DNA of 64,000 nt from Pseudodesulfovibrio tunisiensis (GTDB lineage: Bacteria; Desulfobacterota; Desulfovibrionia; Desulfovibrionales; Desulfovibrionaceae). Below the pieces are notes generated by a model, which was given only the letters and a program-made list of their open reading frames with translations, ran no database searches and was not told where the DNA came from. The position numbers were made by a program, and so were the translations under genes. This document shows positions 27,157 to 39,100 of the stretch, in pieces. Position 1 is the stretch's first letter, and each line of letters starts with the position of its first letter. The stretch spans positions 3,075,501-3,139,500 of the forward strand of contig NZ_CP094380.1 of the NCBI RefSeq assembly GCF_022809775.1, in the 5' to 3' direction.

Positions 27157-30100
27157 ATGGTCCCCAATACGACCGATATTTCAGGAAATTCTCCCCAGAC
27201 GTTGACGATTTCGGCTCCGGCAGCCAATGCCGTGACCACCTATCGGGTGGGTGCCGAATCTCTCGTTCGTTTCACATTCAGCACGGACGAGGCCGTTTTT
27301 TCCCGCAATGGGAACGATCTGGAAATCACTCTTGAGAATGGGGGCAAGGTCGTTTTCGAGGACTATCTGCTGCTTGCCGAACAGGGCGAGCTGCCCGTCA
27401 TCCGGATGGCCGACGGCATGGAAGTGGCCGGAGACGTGCTGCTCATGAGCCTTGCGGACGATGCCGAGCCGGAAATGGAAACCGCAGCCGGAGGCGGCAG
27501 CGGCGGCAGCGGTGCCGGAGCCTATTCCGACGATCCCGGCTCCCTTGCGGACGGTCAGAATTCCCTTGGCGGTCAGGGCGACTTGGGACGCAGCAACGGC
27601 ACCCCGGGCGAAGGGGTTGTTGATACGGATCTTTTTGCAGCCCGATACGATACCGAGCAGCCGAACCGCGCTCCGCAGGTGAACGGTTCGCTGAACCTGT
27701 CCGGGCTTGAAGACACGTCCACCACCTTTTCCGAAGCCGACATCCTGTCACTGGTCACGGACGCGGACGGGGACCCGCTGAGCGTGACCGGCGTGCAGGT
27801 CTCCGCCGGCACTCTGGTGAACAACGGCGACGGCACGTGGACCTACACTCCCGACCCGGATTTCAACGGCAGCGTGGATATCACCGCCACCGTGACCGAC
27901 GGCCTTGTCAGCGTGGACGTGGGGGGGGAAATTTCGGTCTCGTCCGTGAACGATGCGCCCACGGTCGGCACTCCGGCCTTTACGGTGCTGGAGGACAATT
28001 CCATCCTGATCACCGAGGCCGAGCTTCTGGCGGGTTCCGGGGATGTGGACGGCGACAGCCTGTCCGTGCAGAACCTGACCGCCAATGACGGCACCTTGGT
28101 GGACAACAACGACGGCACGTGGACCTTCACGCCGGATCAGGATTTCAACGGCAGCGTGCAGCTCAGCTATGACGTGAGCGACGGCACGACCACGACCGGC
28201 ACCACCGCAGGCATCACGGTGAGCCCGGTGAACGATGCGCCCACAGTCGGCACTCCGAGTTTCACGGTGCTGGAGGACAATTCCATCCTGATCACCGAGG
28301 CCCAGCTTCTGGCGGGTTCCGGGGATGTGGATGGCGACACCTTGTCCGTGCAGAATCTGACCGCCAATGACGGCACCTTGGTGGACAACAACGACGGCAC
28401 GTGGACGTTTACGCCGGATCAGGATTTCAACGGCAGCGTGCAGCTCAGCTACGACGTGAGCGACGGCACGACCACGACCGGCACCACCGCAGGCATCACG
28501 GTGAGCCCGGTGAACGATGCGCCCACAGTCGGCACTCTGGCCTTCACGGTGCTGGAGGACAATTCCATCCTGATCACCGAGGCCCAGCTTCTGGCGGGTT
28601 CCGGGGATGTGGATGGCGACACCTTGTCCGTGCAGAATCTGACCGCTGATGACGGCACCTTGGTGGACAACAACGACGGCACGTGGACGTTCACGCCGGA
28701 TCAGGATTTCAACGGCAGCGTGCAGCTCAGCTATGACGTGAGCGACGGCACGACCACGACCGGCACCACTGCGGGCATCACGGTGAGCCCGGTGAACGAT
28801 GCGCCCACAGTCGGCACTCCGAGTTTCACGGTGCTGGAGGACAATTCCATCCTGATCACCGAGGCCGAGCTTCTGGCGGGTTCCGGGGATGTGGACGGCG
28901 ACACCCTGTCCGTGCAGAACCTGACCGCCGATGACGGCACCTTGGTGGACAATGGCAACGGCACGTGGACCTTCACGCCGGATCAGGATTTCAACGGCAG
29001 CGTGCAGCTCAGCTATGACGTGAGCGACGGCACGACCACGACCGGCACCACTGCGGGCATCACGGTGAGCCCGGTGAACGATGCGCCCACAGTCGGCACT
29101 CCGAGTTTCACGGTGCTGGAGGACAATTCCATCCTGATCACCGAGGCCGAGCTTCTGGCGGGTTCCGGGGATGTGGATGGCGACAGCCTGTCCGTGCAGA
29201 ACCTGACCGCCAATGACGGCACCTTGGTGGACAACAACGACGGCACGTGGACCTTCACGCCGGATCAGGATTTCAACGGCAGCGTGCAGCTCAGCTATGA
29301 CGTGAGCGACGGCACGACCACGACCGGCACCACCGCAGGCATCACGGTGAGCCCGGTGAACGATGCGCCCACAGTCGGCACTCCGAGTTTCACGGTGCTG
29401 GAGGACAATTCCATCCTGATCACCGAGGCCGAGCTTCTGGCGGGTTCCGGGGATGTGGATGGCGACACCCTGTCCGTGCAGAATCTGACCGCCAATGACG
29501 GCACCTTGGTGGACAACAACGACGGCACGTGGACGTTTACGCCGGATCAGGATTTCAACGGCAGCGTGCAGCTCAGCTACGACGTGAGCGACGGCACGAC
29601 CACGACCGGCACCACCGCAGGCATCACGGTGAGCCCGGTGAACGATGCGCCCACAGTCGGCACTCCGAGTTTCACGGTGCTGGAGGACAATTCCATCCTG
29701 ATCACCGAGGCCGAGCTTCTGGCGGGTTCCGGGGATGTGGACGGCGACACCCTGTCCGTGCAGAACCTGACCGCCGATGACGGCACCTTGGTGGACAATG
29801 GCAACGGCACGTGGACCTTCACGCCGGATCAGGATTTCAACGGCAGCGTGCAGCTCAGCTATGACGTGAGCGACGGCACGACCACGACCGGCACCACTGC
29901 GGGCATCACGGTGAGCCCGGTGAACGATGCGCCCACAGTCGGCACTCCGAGTTTCACGGTGCTGGAGGACAATTCCATCCTGATCACCGAGGCCGAGCTT
30001 CTGGCGGGTTCCGGGGATGTGGACGGCGACACCCTGTCCGTGCAGAATCTGACCGCCGATGACGGCACCTTGGTGGACAATGGCAACGGCACGTGGACCT

Positions 30101-33100
30101 TCACGCCGGATCAGGATTTCAACGGCGACGTGCAGCTCAGCTATGACGTGAGCGACGGCACGACCACGACCGGCACCACTGCGGGCATCACGGTGAGCCC
30201 GGTGAACGATGCGCCCACTGTTGGCACTCCGAGTTTCACGGTGCTGGAGGACAATTCCATCCTGATCACCGAGGCCCAGCTTCTGGCGGGTTCCGGGGAT
30301 GTGGATGGCGACAGCCTGTCCGTGCAGAACCTGACCGCTGATGACGGCACCTTGGTGGACAACCACGACGGCACATGGACGTTCACGCCGGATCAGGATT
30401 TCAACGGCAGCGTGCAGCTCAGCTATGACGTGAGCGATGGCACCACCTCGACCGGCACGACCGCTGGCATCACGGTGAGCCCGGTGAACGATGCGCCCAC
30501 AGTCGGCACTCCGAGTTTCACGGTGCTGGAGGACAACTCCATCACCATCACCGAGGCCGAGCTTCTGGCGGGTTCCGGGGATGTGGATGGCGACAGCCTG
30601 TCCGTGCAGAACCTGACCGCTGATGACGGCACCTTGGTGGACAACAACGACGGCACGTGGACGTTCACGCCGGATCAGGATTTCAACGGCAGCGTGCAGC
30701 TCAGCTATGACGTGAGCGATGGCACCACCTCGACCGGCACGACCGCTGGCATCACGGTGAGCCCGGTGAACGATGCGCCCACTGTCGGCACTCCGAGTTT
30801 CACGGTGCTGGAGGACAATTCCATCCTGATCACCGAGGCCGAGCTTCTGGCGGGTTCCGGGGATGTGGATGGCGACAGCCTGTCCGTGCAGAACCTGACC
30901 GCCAATGACGGCACCTTGGTGGACAATGGCAACGGCACGTGGACCTTCACGCCGGATCAGGATTTCAACGGCAGCGTGCAGCTCAGCTATGACGTGAGCG
31001 ACGGCACGACCACGACCGGCACCACCGCAGGCATCACGGTGAGCCCGGTGAACGATGCGCCCACTGTTGGCACTCCGAGTTTCACGGTGCTGGAGGACAA
31101 TTCCATCCTGATCACCGAGGCCCAGCTTCTGGCGGGTTCCGGGGATGTGGATGGCGACAGCCTGTCCGTGCAGAACCTGACCGCTGATGACGGCACCTTG
31201 GTGGACAACCACGACGGCACATGGACGTTCACGCCGGATCAGGATTTCAACGGCGACGTGCAGCTCAGCTATGACGTGAGCGACGGCACGACCACGACCG
31301 GCACCACTGCGGGCATCACGGTGAGCCCGGTGAACGATGCGCCCACTGTTGGCACTCCGAGTTTCACGGTGCTGGAGGACAATTCCATCCTGATCACCGA
31401 GGCCCAGCTTCTGGCGGGTTCCGGGGATGTGGACGGCGACAGCCTGTCCGTGCAGAACCTGACCGCCAATGACGGCACCTTGGTGGACAATGGCAACGGC
31501 ACGTGGACCTTCACCCCGGATCAGGATTTCAACGGCAGCGTGCAGCTCAGCTATGACGTGAGCGACGGCACGACCACGACCGGCACCACTGCGGGCATCA
31601 CGGTGAGCCCGGTGAACGATGCGCCCACGGTCGGCACTCCGGCCTTTACGGTGCTGGAGGACAATTCCATCCTGATCACCGAGGCCGAGCTTCTGGCGGG
31701 TTCCGGGGATGTGGACGGCGACAGCCTGTCCGTGCAGAACCTGACCGCCAATGACGGCACCTTGGTGGACAATGGCAACGGCACGTGGACGTTTACGCCG
31801 GATCAGGATTTCAACGGCAGCGTGCAGCTCAGCTACGACGTGAGCGACGGCACGACCACGACCGGCACCACCGCAGGCATCACGGTGAGCCCGGTGAACG
31901 ATGCGCCCACAGTCGGCACTCTGGCCTTCACGGTGCTGGAGGACAATTCCATCCTGATCACCGAGGCCCAGCTTCTGGCGGGTTCCGGGGATGTGGATGG
32001 CGACACCTTGTCCGTGCAGAATCTGACCGCTGATGACGGCACCTTGGTGGACAACAACGACGGCACGTGGACGTTCACGCCGGATCAGGATTTCAACGGC
32101 AGCGTGCAGCTCAGCTATGACGTGAGCGACGGCACGACCACGACCGGCACCACTGCGGGCATCACGGTGAGCCCGGTGAACGATGCGCCCACAGTCGGCA
32201 CTCCGAGTTTCACGGTGCTGGAGGACAATTCCATCCTGATCACCGAGGCCGAGCTTCTGGCGGGTTCCGGGGATGTGGACGGCGACACCCTGTCCGTGCA
32301 GAACCTGACCGCCGATGACGGCACCTTGGTGGACAATGGCAACGGCACGTGGACCTTCACGCCGGATCAGGATTTCAACGGCAGCGTGCAGCTCAGCTAT
32401 GACGTGAGCGACGGCACGACCACGACCGGCACCACTGCGGGCATCACGGTGAGCCCGGTGAACGATGCGCCCACAGTCGGCACTCCGAGTTTCACGGTGC
32501 TGGAGGACAATTCCATCCTGATCACCGAGGCCGAGCTTCTGGCGGGTTCCGGGGATGTGGACGGCGACACCCTGTCCGTGCAGAATCTGACCGCCGATGA
32601 CGGCACCTTGGTGGACAATGGCAACGGCACGTGGACCTTCACGCCGGATCAGGATTTCAACGGCGACGTGCAGCTCAGCTATGACGTGAGCGACGGCACG
32701 ACCACGACCGGCACCACTGCGGGCATCACGGTGAGCCCGGTGAACGATGCGCCCACTGTTGGCACTCCGAGTTTCACGGTGCTGGAGGACAATTCCATCC
32801 TGATCACCGAGGCCGAGCTTCTGGCGGGTTCCGGGGATGTGGATGGCGACAGCCTGTCCGTGCAGAACCTGACCGCCAATGACGGCACCTTGGTGGACAA
32901 TGGCAACGGCACGTGGACCTTCACGCCGGATCAGGATTTCAACGGCAGCGTGCAGCTCAGCTATGACGTGAGCGACGGCACGACCACGACCGGCACCACT
33001 GCGGGCATCACGGTGAGCCCGGTGAACGATGCGCCCACAGTCGGCACTCCGAGTTTCACGGTGCTGGAGGACAATTCCATCCTGATCACCGAGGCCGAGC

Positions 33101-36100
33101 TTCTGGCGGGTTCCGGGGATGTGGACGGCGACACCCTGTCCGTGCAGAATCTGACCGCCGATGACGGCACCTTGGTGGACAATGGCAACGGCACGTGGAC
33201 CTTCACGCCGGATCAGGATTTCAACGGCGACGTGCAGCTCAGCTATGACGTGAGCGACGGCACGACCACGACCGGCACCACTGCGGGCATCACGGTGAGC
33301 CCGGTGAACGATGCGCCCACAGTCGGCACTCCGAGTTTCACGGTGCTGGAGGACAATTCCATCCTGATCACCGAGGCCGAGCTTCTGGCGGGTTCCGGGG
33401 ATGTGGACGGCGACACCCTGTCCGTGCAGAACCTGACCGCCGATGACGGCACCTTGGTGGACAATGGCAACGGCACGTGGACCTTCACGCCGGATCAGGA
33501 TTTCAACGGCAGCGTGCAGCTCAGCTATGACGTGAGCGACGGCACGACCACGACCGGCACCACTGCGGGCATCACGGTGAGCCCGGTGAACGATGCGCCC
33601 ACAGTCGGCACTCCGAGTTTCACGGTGCTGGAGGACAATTCCATCCTGATCACCGAGGCCGAGCTTCTGGCGGGTTCCGGGGATGTGGACGGCGACACCC
33701 TGTCCGTGCAGAATCTGACCGCCGATGACGGCACCTTGGTGGACAATGGCAACGGCACGTGGACCTTCACGCCGGATCAGGATTTCAACGGCGACGTGCA
33801 GCTCAGCTATGACGTGAGCGACGGCACGACCACGACCGGCACCACTGCGGGCATCACGGTGAGCCCGGTGAACGATGCGCCCACTGTTGGCACTCCGAGT
33901 TTCACGGTGCTGGAGGACAATTCCATCCTGATCACCGAGGCCCAGCTTCTGGCGGGTTCCGGGGATGTGGATGGCGACAGCCTGTCCGTGCAGAACCTGA
34001 CCGCTGATGACGGCACCTTGGTGGACAACCACGACGGCACATGGACGTTCACGCCGGATCAGGATTTCAACGGCAGCGTGCAGCTCAGCTATGACGTGAG
34101 CGATGGCACCACCTCGACCGGCACGACCGCTGGCATCACGGTGAGCCCGGTGAACGATGCGCCCACAGTCGGCACTCCGAGTTTCACGGTGCTGGAGGAC
34201 AACTCCATCACCATCACCGAGGCCGAGCTTCTGGCGGGTTCCGGGGATGTGGATGGCGACAGCCTGTCCGTGCAGAACCTGACCGCTGATGACGGCACCT
34301 TGGTGGACAACAACGACGGCACGTGGACGTTCACGCCGGATCAGGATTTCAACGGCAGCGTGCAGCTCAGCTATGACGTGAGCGATGGCACCACCTCGAC
34401 CGGCACGACCGCTGGCATCACGGTGAGCCCGGTGAACGATGCGCCCACTGTCGGCACTCCGAGTTTCACGGTGCTGGAGGACAATTCCATCCTGATCACC
34501 GAGGCCGAGCTTCTGGCGGGTTCCGGGGATGTGGATGGCGACAGCCTGTCCGTGCAGAATCTGACCGCCGATGACGGCACCTTGGTGGACAATGGCAACG
34601 GCACGTGGACCTTCACGCCGGATCAGGATTTCAACGGCGACGTGCAGCTCAGCTATGACGTGAGCGATGGCACCACCTCGACCGGCACGACCGCTGGCAT
34701 CACGGTGAGCCCGGTGAACGATGCGCCCACTGTTGGCACTCCGAGTTTCACGGTGCTGGAGGACAATTCCATCCTGATCACCGAGGCCCAGCTTCTGGCG
34801 GGTTCCGGGGATGTGGACGGCGACAGCCTGTCCGTGCAGAACCTGACCGCCAATGACGGCACCTTGGTGGACAATGGCAACGGCACGTGGACCTTCACCC
34901 CGGATCAGGATTTCAACGGCAGCGTGCAGCTCAGCTATGACGTGAGCGACGGCACGACCACGACCGGCACCACTGCGGGCATCACGGTGAGCCCGGTGAA
35001 CGATGCGCCCACTGTTGGCACTCCGAGTTTCACGGTGTTGGAGGACAACTCCATTCTGATCACCGAGGCCCAGCTTCTGGCGGGTTCCGGGGATGTGGAT
35101 GGCGACAGCCTGTCCGTGCAGAACCTGACCGCCAATGACGGCACCTTGGTGGACAATGGCAACGGCACGTGGACGTTTACGCCGGATCAGGATTTCAACG
35201 GGGACGTGCAGCTCAGCTACGACGTGAGCGACGGCACGACCACGACCGGCACCACTGCGGGCATCACGGTGAGCCCGGTGAACGATGCGCCCACAGTCGG
35301 CACTCCGAGTTTCACGGTGTTGGAGGACAATTCCATCCTGATCACCGAGGCCGAGCTTCTGGCGGGTTCCGGGGATGTGGACGGCGACACCCTGTCCGTG
35401 CAGAACCTGACCGCCAATGACGGCACCTTGGTGGACAATGGCAACGGCACGTGGACCTTCACGCCGGATCAGGATTTCAACGGCAGCGTGCAGCTCAGCT
35501 ACGACGTGAGCGACGGCACGACCACGACCGGCACCACTGCGGGCATCACGGTGAGCCCGGTGAATGACGCGCCCACTGCGCATGATGACACTCTTGGCAC
35601 GGTGGAAACTGCGCCGAGCCGGACCATTGATGTGGATACCGTGGATTCCGATATGGATGTTTCGGCTACGGTTGATGCCTGGGGTCGGCAGGGTGTGACA
35701 GTGGAAGCGCATGTGGGGGACGGGCTTGATCCGGATTCCTGGACCGACACTTCGCTTGGAACAAAGGATGTGTCCTTCCGGCATGATGGCTCGCGGTACC
35801 GTTATTCCGGATTCGGCGTGAACGCGGACGATGACATCGACGGCGGCGAGATCGATACCATTGATGGTTCCGATGAAACCGCGACTGAAGTGTTGACCGT
35901 GTCCTTTGACGTACCCATGCATTCCGTGACTTTGGAGATTTCGGCCTTGTTCGACGGGCATGAGGATTGGAGCCAGCCGGGAGATGATTCCGGTCCCTAT
36001 GATTGGGGACATATCGAACTGGCGCGGGTGGCGGCCTTTGATGCCGCCGGCAATCTGCTGGGATATGTGGATGTTCCCGGAACTCCGAATGGGCTGGCAT

Positions 36101-39100
36101 CGGTTGATCTGGGCGGATTCGGGGTTCCCATTGCCAAGGTCGCGCTCATGCCGCTTGACGATGGCGCATTGCTGAACGGCAACAATTCCGATTTCCTGCT
36201 GCGTTCGGTTTCCGGCGAAACCGTGGAGCAGGTGACCGGGACCTATCTCGAAGATGAAGCCATTACCATTGATCCGGCAACCTTGCTGGAGAATGATACG
36301 GATGCGGAAAGCAATGCCCTGACCATTGTCGGCGTTGCCAATGCCGTGCATGGCTCCGTGGCTCTGGTGGATGGGCAGATCGTGTTTACGCCAGAGGCGG
36401 ATTTCAACGGGCAGGCTTCCTTTACCTATGAAGTGTCCGACGGCCATGGCGGAACCGATACCGCCACGGTGACCATAAATGTTGCGCCCGTGAACGACGC
36501 TCCTACCGTGGGCGACGCCCTGACCTTTGCCACGGATGAAGACGTTGCCATCACCATCTCCGAGGCCCAGTTGCTTGCCAATGCCGATGATGTCGATCTG
36601 GACGACCTGTCCGTACTCAACCTGCAGGCCGATGGCGGCACGCTGGTGAACAACGGCGACGGCATGTGGACGTTCACCCCGGACCCGGGATTCGAAGGCG
36701 AAGTTTCACTCAGCTACGAGGTGAGCGACGGTACAGTGACCACCGATGCCTCGGCCACGGTCAATGTCGAACATGTGAACCATGCGCCTGTTGTGACTGG
36801 CGGGCTGGATCAGACCATAGCCGAAGACAATTCCATTGTTTTCAGCAAGGAAGACATTCTGGCCAAGGTTGCGGATGCTGATGGCGACGATCTGTCCATC
36901 ACGGGCTTCACCGCCGAGAACGGGACCATCGTGGACAATCAGGATGGCACGTACACGTTCACGCCGAATGCGGATTACCACGGCGAGGCGGATGTCTCCT
37001 TTACGGTGAGTGACGGCGAGGAATCCGTTGACGTGACCGGCGACATTTCGATTACTCCGGTGGACGATCCCGCCGTGATCGACGGGGATGTGTCCGGCGG
37101 CGTCAGGGAAGACACGGATGTGGCGGCTGGCAATGTCCTGACCGTGAGCGGCGATCTGGATGCCGAGGACGTGGATTCCTCCGCGCTCTTTCAGCAGGAA
37201 ACCCAGAATGGAACGTATGGAAGTTTTTCCGTCGATGCCAATGGCTTCTGGACTTACACGGCGGATAACGGGCAGGCCGCGATCCAGCAGCTCGGTGTGG
37301 GCCAGAGCCTGACCGAAAGGTTTACCGTTCGCACTGCGGACGGTACCGAACAATCCGTCGAGGTGACCATCGCAGGTACGAATGACAGGCCCGAGATTTC
37401 CGGGCAGGGAATCTTTTTCGACTCGGATCAGGGAGGATTCGACAATGTTGTTGGCGTGTATCAGGTTGATGACGCTGGGCAGCCCACGGGTGAGCTGATT
37501 CTTTTGAGTAGCGATGATGCGAGGAATGGCGACTTGCTGCATACTTTCGGCGGCGAGGAAAACATCAGGTTCTTTGTCATTTCGAACGGCAGCAACAATC
37601 ATTCGTTTACCGAGGATTCTCAGGTCTCCATTGAAGTGGGGGCAGACGGAAAGTATTCGCTTGCAGTGGATGGCACGCCTGTGACGGAAAATGTCCATTT
37701 CGAGGACGCGGAAGCCAATGCCCACGGTTTTTCTCCTGTTCAGCGTGTCTACAATGAAGACGGCTCGCTGACAGTTAAGTTTGAGGATTTGCCGCAATGG
37801 GACAAGAGCTTTGATGACGTCGTCCTGACCATACGCAAGGTGGATTCCGTGGATTTGGGAACCTACACGGAGCAGGGCGAACCGGTCATGGTCTGGAACG
37901 ACGATCTGAACATTTCGGATGTGGACGGCGACAACATCATGAGCGCCACGCTTACCCTGACCAAGGCGCATGCCGGGGATTCGCTGGGCGTGGACGATGC
38001 CGCAGCGCTTCAGACTCTCGGTGTTTCCGCGAACATCGTGGAAAATTCCGACGGGTCCATGACCGTTGTGCTGACCGCCGAGGGCGGCGTGACTCCGGAT
38101 GTCATGGAACAGGCTTTGGGCCACATCGGATTCTTCAATGATTCCGACACGCCGGGCAATGCCGATCGGACCATCACCGTTGTCGTTAATGACGGGCACG
38201 AGGATAGTGCTCCGTCCACGTCGGTGATCCATGTCAATCCGGTGAACGACGCGCCCACGGTCGGCGCCCCGACTTTCGCTGTGGACGAGGACCATTCCAT
38301 CACCATCACCGCAGCCGAGCTTCTGGCCGGTTCCGGGGATGTGGACGGCGACACCCTGTCGGTCCAGAACCTGACTGCCGATGACGGTAAGCTGGAGGCC
38401 AATGCCGACGGCACGTGGACCTTTACCCCGGGTCAGGATTTCAACGGCGATGTGCAGCTCAGTTACGAGGTGAGCGACGGCACGACCACGACCGATGCGA
38501 CCGCAAAGATCACGGTCGATCCGGTGAACGATGCGCCCACGGTCGGCACCCCGACTGTGTCGGTGGCCGAGGATCATTCCGTCATCATCACCGCAGCCGA
38601 GCTTCTGGCCGGTTCCGGGGATGTGGACGGCGACACACTGTCGGTCCAGAACCTGACTGCCGATGACGGTAAGCTGGAGGCCAATGCCGACGGCACGTGG
38701 ACCTTTACCCCGGGTCAGGATTTCAACGGCGATGTGCAGCTCCGCTACGAGGTGAGCGATGGCACGACCACGACCGATGCGACCGCAAAGATCACGGTCG
38801 ATCCGGTGAACGATGCGCCCACGGTCGGCACCCCGACTGTGTCGGTGGCCGAGGATCATTCCGTCATCATCACCGCAGCCGATCTTCTGGCCGGTTCCGG
38901 GGATGTGGACGGCGACACCCTGTCGGTCCAGAACCTGACTGCCGATGACGGTAAGCTGGAGGCCAATGCCGACGGCACGTGGACCTTTACCCCGGGTCAG
39001 GATTTCAACGGTGACGTGCAGCTCAGCTACGAGGTGAGCGACGGTACGACCACGACCGATGCGACCGCAAAGATCACGGTCGATCCGGTGAACGACGCGC

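Noticed and set aside
27967..35580. CRISPR-like direct repeats
   Set aside because: Period 282 bp, no unique spacers, continuous reading frame: protein-coding tandem repeat.
27748..36447. A 2,899-codon open frame on the minus strand, antisense to the adhesin repeats
   Set aside because: It exists because the 282-bp unit happens to lack stops in that frame and is copied 27 times; no ribosome site, no homology, and it ends as soon as the repeat pattern changes.
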